Origin: Pseudorasbora parva
Taxonomy: Eukaryota > Chordata > Actinopteri > Cypriniformes > Gobionidae
Direction: 5' to 3'
NCBI RefSeq assembly: GCF_024679245.1
Contig: NC_090173.1
Span: forward strand, 11,914,513-11,978,512
Length of the DNA stretch: 64,000 bases
Positions 26,006-56,042 of this stretch are shown piece after piece. Numbering within the stretch: the stretch's first letter is position 1; every line of letters begins with the position of its first letter. The translations under genes were made by a program, and so were the position numbers. The notes beneath the pieces were generated by a model. It did not search any database, was not told where the DNA came from, and saw only the letters and a program-made list of their open reading frames with translations.

Positions 26006-26315
26006 GGGCCATTCTACAGAACTGGTGCTGTCCCACAACCAAAAAAACAAAAAACATTTAAAATTAATTTAAGTATTCAAATCTTAGATGCTAACTAAGA
26101 TCCTGCCATCTACTGAATCCCACAATAATATTTAAAATATCTGTACGGTTAATGTATGTATATAAAAAAAATAATTTCAATTTGGAGACGGCTGTCCTGA
26201 ACCCTAACCCCTAAATTTCTATTTAGATTTTTTTTAAACAAAATTTCAAATATTTATTTTATATTTCCCTTGTAAATCATGAAAAAAGTGTTTTGAGTTT
26301 ATGTCATTACCGCAT

Positions 26316-28706
26316 TACCAGCACTTTTAGAAAACTACAGACCGGTATCCCTTCTGCCTTTCATTGCAAAGACCCTTGAGCGAGTTGTGTTCAATCAACT
26401 CTCTATGTTTCTTGAACGGGACAACCTCCTGGACAACAACCAATCCGGCTTCAAAAGTGGCCACTCGACTGAGACTGCCTTGCTCTCGGTAACTGAGGCA
26501 CTGAGACTGGCAAGAGCAGCTTCCAAGTCCTCAGTGCTCATTCTGCTGGATCTGTCTGCTGCTTTTGACACAGTTAACCACCAGATCCTCCTGTCGACAC
26601 TTAAGAGGACGGGGATCTCAGGAACTGCTCTCCAGTGGTTCAGGTCTTACCTCTCTGGTAGGTCCTACAGGGTGTCATGGAGAGGTGTAGTGTCTAAGTC
26701 ACATCATCTAGCTACTGGGGTTCCCCAGGGCTCAGTGCTTGGACCACTTCTCTTCTCCATCTACATGTCATCATTAGGTTCTGTCATTCAGAAACACGGC
26801 TTCTCCTATCACTGCTATGCTGATGATACTCAACTCTACTTCTCATTTCAACCAGATGATCCTACAGTCAGTGTTCGTATCGCTGCCTGTCTGACAGACA
26901 TTTCTGCCTGGATGAAGGAGCATCATCTTAAACTCAATCTTGCAAAGACAGAAATACTTGTTTTCTCAACCAACCCAGCACTTCATCAAAATGTCTCCAT
27001 TCAGCTTGGTTCATCGACCAGAACTCCATCAAGGACAGCCAGAAACCTTGGAGTTGTGATTGATGACCAGTTAAACTTCACTGACCACATTACTGCAACA
27101 GCCCGGTCCTGCAGATTTGCTTTATACAACATTAGAAAGATTAGACCCTTCCTATCAGAACAGGCTGCACAACTCCTGGTTCAAGCTCTTGTTCTCTCCA
27201 GACTGGATTATTGTAATGCTCTTCTGGCTGGGCTTCCAGCATGCACTATCAAACCCTTGCAGCTGATCCAGAATGCAGCGGCGAGAGTGGTCTTTAATGA
27301 GCCGAAGAGAGCGCATGTTACGCCTCTCTTCATCAAACTGCACTGGTTGCCAATGGCTGCTCGCATCAAATTCAAGGCACTAGTTCTCGCCTACAAAACA
27401 ACCACTGGCTCTGCACCAATACACCTAAACTCACTTGTTCAGACTTACACACCCTCCAGAAGCTTGCGTTCTGCGAGCGAGCGGCGCCTCGTGGTTCCAT
27501 CCCAAAGAGGCATGAAATCGCTCTCACGGACATTTTCCTGGACCGTTCCCACCTGGTGGAATGACCTGCCGATCTGAATTTGTGCTGCCGAAAAAACATC
27601 TGTTTTAAAACTGTTAAAAAACATCTTAAGACACATCTCTTCCAATTGCACCTGACCAATAAAGAATAGCACTTAACTATCCATTAATTTGTTTGTCAAA
27701 AAACAAACAAACAAAAAAACAATGTACTGGGCTAATTAACTGAGACTTCTTACAGCTCTTACAGGTTGGCCTTGTTTGTTTCGTTGCTTCTATTGCTCTC
27801 CCCTTTAAAGTCGCTTTGGATAAAAGCCAGTGGCGTAACTTTGTTTTAAGAACTGGGTGGGACATAAATTGCGTATCATATGCACGCAAAAAAAAAACTG
27901 CCTACTATATGCACGCCAAAGCTCATTTTGACGTATGAGGGGCGCTCAAACATCAAAATGAGCTTTGGCATGCATGGTAGGCAGTTTTTCGCGTGCATAT
28001 GATATGCACTATATGGCGTATTAAGTGGGGTAGCATTGCTGATACAATGTTATATCAGATGTAAAATATGTACAATAACAATTGCAGAAAAATGAGTATT
28101 AAGATGTCTGAAATCAATTAAATAGTTCATTTATTGATCTAGATCTATTGCAGATTTAATTATTGCATCTAAACACAATATAGCGTTGTGCCATGAATTT
28201 TCACGTGAATAAAGGCATATAGATTTGCACACTTTGCTTATAATCCCTGGTCTAGTCTGTTAAACTTGTTAGAAGTTCTCATTTCTAATCTGCCCTCGTA
28301 GCCTATTTTTTCTCTCATCAAAACCGAATATCAGTACATCAAGAGCAGGGACAGTTTTTGTGCATTTTATTTTGTGATCTGACCGGAACAAATAGAAAGT
28401 CTCTGCAACGGCGTTAAGCGTTAGATTAAAGCGCTCGTCTGTGTGAAGACTGCGTGAGCCGCGAGAGAAATATGCTCCACTGATAACAGCGGCAATTCGA
28501 GCGCCAGATCGCCTCTTATTTAACAAACGAACAAAATGAAAGTGCCTACTCTTCTAGTTAACCAGAGATGTTTTGTTTGTATTAGTTAGGTTCACCCGTG
28601 AAGCAAGATGTTTTCTAAAAAAATGGTGGGGACATTTCCCACCCGTCCCACCCGTAAATTACGCCTATGATAAAAGCGTCTGCTAAATGATTAAATGTAA
28701 ATGTAC
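26316..28706 (+). mobile_element. L2-like LINE, 5'-truncated, interrupted
   Basis: 26333-27577 is an open reading frame for the C-terminal half of a non-LTR reverse transcriptase: NYRPVSLLPFIAKTLE, motif A LLDLSAAFDTVNH (about residues 53-65 from the Met at 26387), GVPQGSVLGPLLF (111-123), catalytic YADD (144-147), and a tail with LHWLPMAARIKFKALVLAYK and VPSQRGMKSLSRTFSWTVPT. TGA at 27575-27577 stops the frame where relatives continue, and a further frameshift follows. The 3' end (GTCGCTTTGGATAAAAGC then GTCTGCTAAATG and AAATGTAAATG) is split by a hAT-like element. There is no endonuclease domain, so it is dead unless helped. Confidence 0.9.
27828..28669. mobile_element. hAT-like non-autonomous element inside the LINE tail
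   Basis: 842 bp, starts CAGTGGCGTAACTTTG and ends GTAAATTACGCCTATG, imperfect inverted ends, with the 8-bp duplication ATAAAAGC at 27820-27827 and 28670-28677. Removing it restores the standard L2 tail. It contains a long palindrome at 27871-28007. Confidence 0.92.
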
Positions 28707-29348
28707 TGAAACAATGCATGTTTTAGTCCATTAGTCGGGACTGATTTCAACCACATTTTCGATCAGGAAATATTCCTGCACTGAAAAAAAAGAAGATTTT
28801 TACTGCTTGTTCAAATTGCTTAATTAATATGAGCTAAAGCGACACAATTGCTATACATTTGATCCTAACTTAAGTAGATTTTGTTCAATCCACTTAAATA
28901 TAAGTCAAATTGAAGTTTACTTAATCCGTTTGTGTTGTGTTACATGAATGATTTGTGTTGCAGCAACTGAAACTGGACGGGGCTTGGTAGTTCCCAGCAT
29001 GCTTTGCATATGGCTAAATCATTTCAGATTGAAGTGGATGAATGAATATATGAAATTAGATGCCTGAATCATGTCAGGTAGGCATATAAAATTCACTTTG
29101 TGACTACTAATTGAGTCACTTAAAATGCATTATGCCATGATGTTAAAGTTACAATTTAATAGATACATATGGGAATTTTTTTGTAGATAGGTCCCATCAT
29201 TTTAAACTGAAAATCTGAAAATAGGAACATCAGTACCAAACACTTTTAACTTGCAATTAAGCAATCATTTGAAATTACACAATGTGCAATATTTGTGGTA
29301 AACACATTTTTCCAACTCTGACTTTGATCCAGTTCTGCAGAATGGCCC

Positions 29349-29912
29349 ATATACTTATACCCAGCACAAAAAGCTATGATATGAGACAATATACAAGTTG
29401 GTTTTAGGTTGCACTGACCAATAATGAATTTAATATCTTTGCATTCCCTCCGTTTTGGATTCAGATTTCATTTCAGTGCACTTTTTTTTGGTGTACCCAT
29501 TAAGCATTAATTCACCATTTCCCAAATCTGATTACGTTTCAAGTCGAACATGTTGCATTGTGGGATGCTTTACTCCATGTAGTGTATACTTGCTCATTTT
29601 TTGCATTTGTAGTATAGGTCTTCTGTTCCTGGAAACACTGGAAATCTGCATAACGAAATTATATGAGTATAGTATTATGAGAAAAGCTTGTTGAAAACAA
29701 ATCGAGATGAAATATTCACATTTATCAATAAGAAAAAGTATTTTCATGCATAAAACGTTCTAATACCTGTCCAGATTTTCTTTCAATACGTGTTCTGAGA
29801 CAGCCAGTCACTTCTACATCAGTTGTGAGTTTGTAATGATGTAGTTCAGCTCAAGGTCCTGCTTTATTTAAGAGACACACATTTGAAGTGATGGAGACGG
29901 ATGCTAGCGTCT

Positions 29913-29913
<1 letters not shown>
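29349..29913. other. unassigned sequence
   Basis: AT-rich, no exon or element ends recognised. Confidence 0.3.

Positions 29914-29981
<68 letters not shown>
29914..29981. repeat. (CA)n microsatellite
   Basis: About 34 CA units. Confidence 0.97.
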
Positions 29982-29984
<3 letters not shown>

Positions 29985-30220
29985 CCTCAGGTTCTGCTCC
30001 TTTCATTTCCCCTAATCAGCATCACTTTGCTCCCGGTCGCCATGGCAACGCCTCCCACGTCTGTGCCAGTGAGATGTGTTCATTAGAGGCTTAATTTACC
30101 TCCCACCGTCTGCGTTCATTCAATCCTATAGTGTTACCTGTGTTCTTCCGCTGTCTCCAGTCTAGCGCTGCCTTTTCCTGCTGTCTGAGGCTGCCATTAA
30201 GAACTATTCAGAAAAGAACA
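29982..30220. promoter_or_regulatory. candidate regulatory sequence with an RFX X-box
   Basis: Non-repetitive. GTCGCCATGGCAAC at 30036-30049 fits the RFX X-box consensus GTNRCC, 0-3 bases, RGYAAC with no mismatch. TAATCA and TTCATTAGAGG words nearby could be homeodomain sites. Function is inferred from the motif only. Confidence 0.35.
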
Positions 30221-31399
30221 TTTAATCATAAACTGCATAAAAACTCAAATTAAGTCTCAGATAAATAGCTGAAGCTAAATATATTTACATTCACCCATCC
30301 CTCATTCTTTCCAATTCACTAACAGCCACATTCAAAGTTACGCTCAAAATACGGTCACACTAGCGAGATTTCACTGCAAAACGACCCATTATTGTCATAA
30401 GTGTAGCGATATTTTAAAGACACGACTAAATGAAATTAAAACCATGCGGCATATTGGAACTTTAACATATGCTTTAATTTTCTCCCTCACGTGCGGATTG
30501 GATTTTGCCCGCGAAATTTTGCCGCGCAAGTCAATAAACTATATAAAATATAACACGATCCACAACAAACACAAAAATCGCCACATACTGTCAGGTTGCA
30601 CACCACATCTATAGTTTTATCGTTTCAGACCACTTTTATATTTTACTCGTATGACATCTTAAGTTAATAAACCTTTATTCCACTAGTCAGACAAGACTAT
30701 TCTCGACGCCATTTTGCATGTTCAAATTCAGCCCGTAAAGAGCAAACTCAACAAGGAGGGGACGAGCCCCTCAGGAGGAACGTACAGGTCAATCAAATCA
30801 TCTTTCAGTTCAGTGCACTTAAGGGATCTGCTGTACTCTCTCGAGACTCACCTTGTGAAAAAAATACTTAAGGTTAAACTATTTTCGGTGTGCATTAAAA
30901 AGAAAATCTAGAGCAGATTACCAATAAGAGCAGGTAGGACGACAGGTTTTCACACACTATAGGCCTACTATTTGAGTTCTGCCACATACTGCCTGTCTGA
31001 ATGCTTACATGCCGGCAGCGCCACACAGTGGTCATCTGAAGAATGACCACATTTCTAGCTTAAATTTGTTACTTAAATTCTTCAGCAGGCATCTCATAAA
31101 GCAATTTGAAAATTGATTATGGATAACACATCTTACTGAGGAGAACAACATTATTTTAGGACACGTAACTAAACCTATATTTAATTTTGCAATATTAACA
31201 TTTTAGAGTAGCTAACCCACACAGAAAGCTTGTTTTTGCTTTCAAAAACCAGGTTAGAATGAAATGGCAGCTGAATGAACAGGATTCAAATTAGCTGTTG
31301 AATTAGTGTTAGTGATCTTAATTAGCATCAAGCTCACTAATGCAAGTAAAAGTTTAAGAATTGAAATCATGTGGAGCGACAAGCCAGAAACCTCGGCTT
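30221..31399. other. unassigned sequence
   Basis: No convincing exon or repeat ends. A 65-codon open frame at 30714 is not recognisable. Confidence 0.3.
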
Positions 31400-31690
31400 A
31401 AAATTAATAAAATCAGTTTACTTTTTTTTTCTCTCTCTCAACTTTGATAATAATTATGTTTCTTGATCATCAAATCATCATCATAGAATGATTTCTGATC
31501 ATGTGACACTATAGACTGGAGTAATGATCTATGGTAATGATGCTGAATTCAGCTTGGATCAGAAATAAATGACATTTTAAAATGCATTACAACAGAAAAA
31601 GGTTATTTAAAATTGTAATTTCAGTAGTAATATCTTAGTGTATATTTGATGAAATAAATGCAGCTTTTGTGAATATGAAACCCTACACTT
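31400..31690 (+). repeat. dispersed cyprinid-type repeat (AATGATTTCTGA...AAATAAATGCAGC)
   Basis: AGAATGATTTCTGATCATGT, ACTGGAGTAATGAT and AAATAAATGCAGCTTT are words shared with copies at 40440-40650, 42015-43330, 48005-48480, 49390-49700 and 60820-61060. Confidence 0.7.
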
Positions 31691-31727
31691 TATATTAACC
31701 CCTGCATATATACAGACACACACACAC

Positions 31728-32337
31728 CAATCAGGCATAACATTATGACCTAATATTCCTTCTAGCTGAATCATCAGACCAGGCCACCTTCTTCCATTGC
31801 TCTGTGGTCCAGTTCTGATGCTCGAGTGCCACTGTTGGTGCTTTTGGTGGCGTCAGCATGGGCACCTTGACTGGTCTATGCCGCCCCATACACAACAAAC
31901 GGATGCTCTGTGTATTCTGAAACCTTTCTATCAGAACCAGCATTAACTTGAGCAATTTGAGCTCCAGTAGCTCGTCTGTTTGATCGGCCCACACGGGCCA
32001 GCCTTCGCTCCCCACGTGCATCAATGAGCCTTGGCCGCCCATGACCCTGTGGCCGGTTCTCTACTGTTCCTTCTTTGGAGCACTTTTGATAGATACTGGC
32101 CACTGCAGACCGGGAACAGCCCACAAGAGCTGCAGTTTTGGAGATGCTCTGACCCAGTCGTCTAGCCATCACAATTTGGCCCTTATCAAACTCACTCAAA
32201 TCCTGATGCTTACCCATTTTTCATTGTTCACTTGCTGCCTAATATAGCCCACCCACTAACAGGTGCTGTGATGAAGAGATAATCTGTGTTATTCACTTCA
32301 CCTCCTATTCACCCTCTATTTTGATGCCTGATCGGGT
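31728..32337 (-). mobile_element. Tc1-like transposon with internal deletion
   Basis: The minus frame 32217-31876 encodes the N-terminal part: [20 protein letters not shown], helix-turn-helix [40 protein letters not shown] with the GRPR box and [16 protein letters not shown]. The other frame goes on to TTEQWKKVAWSDDS, the first catalytic Asp region, and then jumps to the TIR. The second Asp and the Glu are deleted. Ends near TIR words AATCAGGCATAACATTATGA (31729) and TGATGCCTGATCGG (32321). Confidence 0.88.
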
Positions 32338-32345
32338 TACATATG

Positions 32346-32632
32346 TATTAAAACTGTTTGTATTTGTATTTTGCCACAGTTGAGAAACATAAATGATTCT
32401 TTAAGCCAAAATAATGAGAAATTCTCGAAATATTGAGAGATATAGTTATAGAAAAATATAGTTTCTCATTATTTTGATATTATATTATTATTATAATAAG
32501 TCATTATTTTGAGATGTTAAGTTAATATTTCGAGATGTTAAGTCATTATTTTGATAAAGTTTCTCATTAATTTGACTTAAAGAATCATTTTTTTACTCAA
32601 CTGTGGCATAAACAGGCTTCCATAAAACAAAA
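32346..32632. mobile_element. small MITE of the TGGAAGCCTGTTT family
   Basis: GCCACAGTTGAG with ATGATTCTTTAA on the left and TTAAAGAATCAT with CTCAACTGTGGC on the right form inverted arms. The right terminus AAACAGGCTTCCA then TA matches the end of the 43618-47703 element. The inside has repeated TCATTATTTTGA words. Confidence 0.65.
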
Positions 32633-32739
32633 TAAGAAAATATGACTTTTTCAAGTAACACTATCACTATCTCTCTCTCTCTCTGAAATGTCTATGCATG
32701 GCTAGACTAATTCAAATCGAAGAAAAGACAAGAACATCA

Positions 32740-33351
32740 TCAGTGTAAGGTTTTAAATTAATTTATAAAAAAAAAAAAGCATCGACCCACTGAAGCAGAA
32801 CAAACATCAATCATATTTTTTTTTTTGCTTTTGATTGAAACGTATATAATCAGTCAAATCTTTAAGCAGACACAATCGGCCTACACCAATACAGCCTAAA
32901 AAGAAAAGGGAACAAAACGGAAAGAAAACGGGGGGTGGGGTGGGGGGAAAGAGATAAACAACAGAAGAGTCTAATATCAAGTGCACATCTGGTCCGATTC
33001 AAAGCAGGTTCTTTTTTTTTTCTTCTTTTTCTTCTTCTGGATTACGTTTAAATCGACAGATCAGGTATGTTTGTCTAGTCCGTTACATGCAAGCTGGATG
33101 AAAACAGTTCAACTACACATGGAAATGACACGTCCACTCGAGCATCTGTGCACGTATGAAAATATGTCAGTGTAACAATGCCGGATTTGCTCAGGTTTAA
33201 AAATAAACAAAGGAAAAACATAGGAAGGAAATACTCCATTAATACATTTTTATCCATCTTAGAAAAGAAACTACGCTTAGTTTCACAGAACAGAAAAGAG
33301 ACACAGTCCAGACGTCCCACGTCCTCTTCTGCTCGTATGCTGCTGCTGCTG

Positions 33352-33421
<70 letters not shown>

Positions 33422-34414
33422 TTGTTATTATTACTTTTTAAAACGTCTCTATAAATGAAAACACGCCCAGATCCTACGCTCCACGTATGAACGACAAAAT
33501 ACTGCATATTATCCACTACGACAATTGCAGGGGATTGTGGGGGATGCTGTCAGGCTAGCTGCCGAAAGTTTAGGAATATGTGAATTCTCTTTAGTTTGAT
33601 CCCTTTGGCTGAAGACAGTCTCCACATACAGCCCTAGTATGCACTACTAAAAAAAACAAAAAACAAAAAAACCCAGCCTATTTGTGGTTCGTGGTGTGTA
33701 ATTTCATTCCAGGACATCCTCTTGGCTTTCCACCCTCCACAATCTGAATGCCAAACTTTGGAATGTTGGATAGAAGCCCGTGTTCCGCTGTCAGAGATCC
33801 AGATTCCACAAGCGGGAGGTTCTGGAATTCTCTGTGAACAACGCAAGGGTTCCGTGAGGTTCTAGACTCTTTTTTTCAGGTTCCGAGGTCAGGCCGCAAC
33901 GGTCCAGGTAGGATCAACATCTGCACATCCGGGAAAGAGCGCTTTTTTTTTTTGTAAAGATGCTTCCAATTTGGGCCCCGAGTTGCTAAATATCACTGAC
34001 TCCCAAAAGTAGAACCCAAGCCAATCGACCGCCTCCGATCGGACAACATCTGCAGGGTCTGTGAAAGTCTGTAATAAAATGGCCAGTTATGGACCAGATG
34101 GCAGTTGCTCTTGTGTTTCGAGGTGCAAGTTCTTGTTCATTCGGGCTCTCGAGTCATAAAATGGAAAACGGGCAGCTGTTTGCTGCGGGCGAAAAAAAAC
34201 ATTACAACAGTAACGGACGCTATTTTATGCACTTGGTTTTCTTTTTTTGACATTAGAATTGATTTTTGCTTTGTTTGAACGGGTTAACAGTGGTTGTCCA
34301 GCCTGAAAGCCTTTAGTTTTGGCACCGTGAGCTGGATGGAAGAGAAACCGTGATGAGAGAGAAAGAAAAAGGAAAACAGAAGGAGGGAAAGTGGTGGTGG
34401 TGTTTAATGGGTAA
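32740..34414 (-). other. foxk2: foxk2 3' UTR (extent uncertain)
   Basis: Sequence directly after the TAG, mostly not repetitive, without an open frame that looks coding. It includes a TA microsatellite (33354-33417) next to a GCA run. I saw no clear AATAAA on the minus strand, so the poly(A) site and the lower limit are guesses. The next recognisable element (a MITE) ends at 32632, which sets a rough bound. Confidence 0.5.
33354..33417. repeat. (TA)n microsatellite
   Basis: About 32 units, in the presumed foxk2 3' UTR next to a short GCT run. Confidence 0.95.
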
Positions 34415-53510
<19,096 letters not shown>

Positions 53511-53515
53511 ATTAA

Positions 53516-54199
53516 AGGTGCACTATGTAGGATTTTTGCAGTAAAATACCCCAAAACCACTAGGCCGGTGTTATATATTTTGTTCAGTTGAGTTCTTACA
53601 ATATCCCAAATGTGTTCAACTATTTGTAAATTGTGAGAAAATTGCTATTTTAACCGAGGACCGGGACGTGTCAGCATAGGGTTTGAGCGAGTCGCCTGTC
53701 AATCGCGTCATATCTGCGCTACCCTCGGTTTTATTCTGGAGGAGCGCTTTACTCTCAGCAGTGTGAACAACATGTCACAGCAGCGCTGAGTGAACGCACA
53801 GAGGAACGTCATAACATCATTTAAAACACACTTAAATGTGTCTGATATGATAAAAAGAGCTGCTTTACCTGACCGGAAAAGGCGGAAGTGCGCACGCCCG
53901 GCGACTGTGTCCCGTCCCGTCATAATAAAAGTCCCGGTATTCACGAGCCGTGTGTGTTTGTGTAACAATCGCTCCAGCGGCCATGCTCAGCTCCACAACA
54001 CTCGCTCCTGCTCTGCTTCACTACAGTAACGTTAATAACCGCATCCATCAACATGATTTCTGCCCGAGTCCTATTTTCCTCCGGCTGTGAGGTGAAGACC
54101 ACATGTCCCAAGATGCTGCGCTCACACTTGGCGTCATCAAACTACGCCTTTGCTTAGAATAGGCGCCCTCCAGTGGACGGAAAGCTGCATAGTGCACCT
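53516..54199. mobile_element. TTAA-flanked MITE with AGGTGCACTATG ends
   Basis: 684 bp, starts AGGTGCACTATGTAGGATTT and ends GCATAGTGCACCT, with TTAA at 53512-53515 and 54200-54203. TTAA duplication is the mark of piggyBac-type transposition. No transposase. An inverse relative forms the right part of 35340-36378. Confidence 0.82.
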
Positions 54200-54394
54200 T
54201 TAATTGCGGAAACAATTGTTATAATGGGAATTATGTAAATTGGCATCCCTCGTTTCACTGAAGATATCAAGCTTCTAATAATAAGTCTCATCTAAAACTT
54301 CCGCAAGGATATTAATTTAAAATGTCATGCATTCTAATTTCCAATTCAGGTTTTAATTGTAATTGTTCATTAAGTCATTTTATAGGAAAAAGCA

Positions 54395-54484
54395 ACTAGA
54401 GATGCACCGACATTTTGGCCGCTGATATTTATCGGCCGATTTCTGATCAATTTACAACCATTGGCTGTAGCTTGGAAAAAGGAG
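54395..54484. mobile_element. hAT-like element left end, cut by a LINE
   Basis: CTAGAGATGCACCGACATTT and TATCGGCCGAT words are typical of fish hAT-like ends (TAGGGATGCACCGA). It stops where the LINE tail begins. Confidence 0.45.
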
Positions 54485-54494
54485 AATATTTACT

Positions 54495-54860
54495 TTAAAT
54501 CATTTAGCAGACGCTTTTATCCAGACCATTTTTATATATAAATAAGCAAACAGAAAAATGAATAAAATAGTTAAGTGCTAGTCTTTATTGGTCAGGTGCA
54601 GCTGGAAAAGATGTGTCTTAAGATGCTTTTTGAAAAATGGCGACAGACTCGGCAGCACGAATTGAGATCGGCAGGTCGTTCAACCAGGTGGGAACGGTCC
54701 AAGAAAAGGTCCGTGAGAGCGATTTCGTGCCTCTTTGGGATGGCACCACGAGGCGTTGTTCATTTGCAGAACACAAGCTTCTGGAGGGTGCGTAAGTCTG
54801 AACAAGCGAAATAAACGGATGGTTTATTAATGAACTGCGTGAAGGCTCTGAGCTGCATAA
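54495..54860 (-). mobile_element. L2-like LINE 3' fragment
   Basis: On the minus strand reads LVQTYAPSRSLCSANEQRLV, VPSQRGTKSLSRTFSWTVPT and WLNDLPISIRAAESVAIFQK, the tail of the same ORF2 type as at 26316-28706. Then CTGGATAAAAGCGTCTGCTA at about 54525-54506. 5'-truncated. Confidence 0.88.
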
Positions 54861-55254
54861 CGTCTGCTGCATTATCCAAGATTATAATGTAATATTTCTG
54901 CTGCGCTGCTGTCTGCGTTTTTAAAATAATAATGATACTACTGTACATAAGTTTCATAAGGAGTAATTTCTGCGACGGACACTGAATACCACGGTCAATA
55001 AATAAATAAAACGTAGGTCAGTCACTTAAATCAAACCGGGATATATATGCTAGTGTCTGTGAATATTAAGCTGCAGGATTCATGTTTAAATATGAATCGT
55101 GCATGTTTCTGTGCGTCTCTGCATGAATGAATGGCGAGGTTTCATTCCCACGCACACACACAGTTTTTCAGCCTCTCGATATATGAGGACATGAACCTCA
55201 CCTCAAGTCACTTCATGAGCATTTTTCCGTTTCATTCAACAAAATCTATCGCTA
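54861..55254. other. unassigned sequence
   Basis: No exon or element ends recognised. Confidence 0.3.
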
Positions 55255-55600
55255 TGTCATAAACACACACACACACACACGTTTGATTTTGTGACATATG
55301 GGGACATTCCATAGGCATAATGTTTTTTATACTGTACAAGCCGTATTTTTTATCCCCCTACCCCTGAACCTACGCATAACACACACACAGCCCCTAAACC
55401 TACCCTTCACAGGAAACTTTCTGCATTTTTACTTTATAAAAAAAAAAACTCCTCCTGTGTGATTTATAAGCCTTTTGTAAAGTGGGGCCATGGGTAATGT
55501 CCTCATATTTCACCCTCTCCTGTAATACCTGTGTCAGACCCATGGCATTATACACATTTGTGTCCTCATGTGTCACAAAAACATGCCCACACACACAAAC
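55255..55600 (-). repeat. dispersed GT-flanked repeat, inverse copy
   Basis: GATTTTGTGACATATGGGGA, CATTCCATAGGCATAATG and, inverse to 52150-52515, GTGGGGCCATGGGTAATGTC and CACAAAAACATGCCCACAC. Confidence 0.75.
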
Positions 55601-56042
55601 GGCAAACCGTCACCATAAAGGTTCAGTTAAACAAAGTAATTGTGACAAATATAGAAGAATTTAGCTACGTCTCAATGGAATAACAACATATAATTTATAC
55701 TGTCGAGAATATTGAGTGTTATTTAACATTGGTTTACTTTATTTCTGAACCTGAAAACTGTTAAACTTCCCTTTAAAGCACTGTTTATTTCAAATGTATA
55801 TTGTTCTGCTGTATTTTTGTTGGCCTGTTGAATGTTTAAGGGATCCGGTCTAGGTTCATTAGAAATTATTTGATAATGCAGCAATAAACTAGCTAGAAGG
55901 CTGTAAGTTAATGTATGTTTTTTTTTTTTTACTTCGCTTAATTACAACATGATCAAAACACTATAATTTTAAACTTTGTCATTAAAATAAAGTTAAAAAA
56001 TATAGGGCAAGTGACAAATATCGGTAAGTAATTGTTTGTTAA
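55601..56042. other. unassigned AT-rich sequence
   Basis: No feature recognised other than a poly(T) run at 55918-55930. Confidence 0.3.

Larger units (their letters stand above)
26006..29348. mobile_element. outer element of a second nest (ends GGGCCATTCTRCAGAACTGG)
   Basis: GGGCCATTCTACAGAACTGG at 26006 and its inverse CCAGTTCTGCAGAATGGCCC at 29329-29348 differ by one base in 20. The inside is split by an L2-like LINE (26316-28706). Flanking target duplication is not clear. No transposase frame. Confidence 0.65.

Noticed and set aside
26195..26215. Telomere-like CCCTAACCCCTAA
   Set aside because: Only about two imperfect units in an AT-rich element. Chance or interstitial trace at most.
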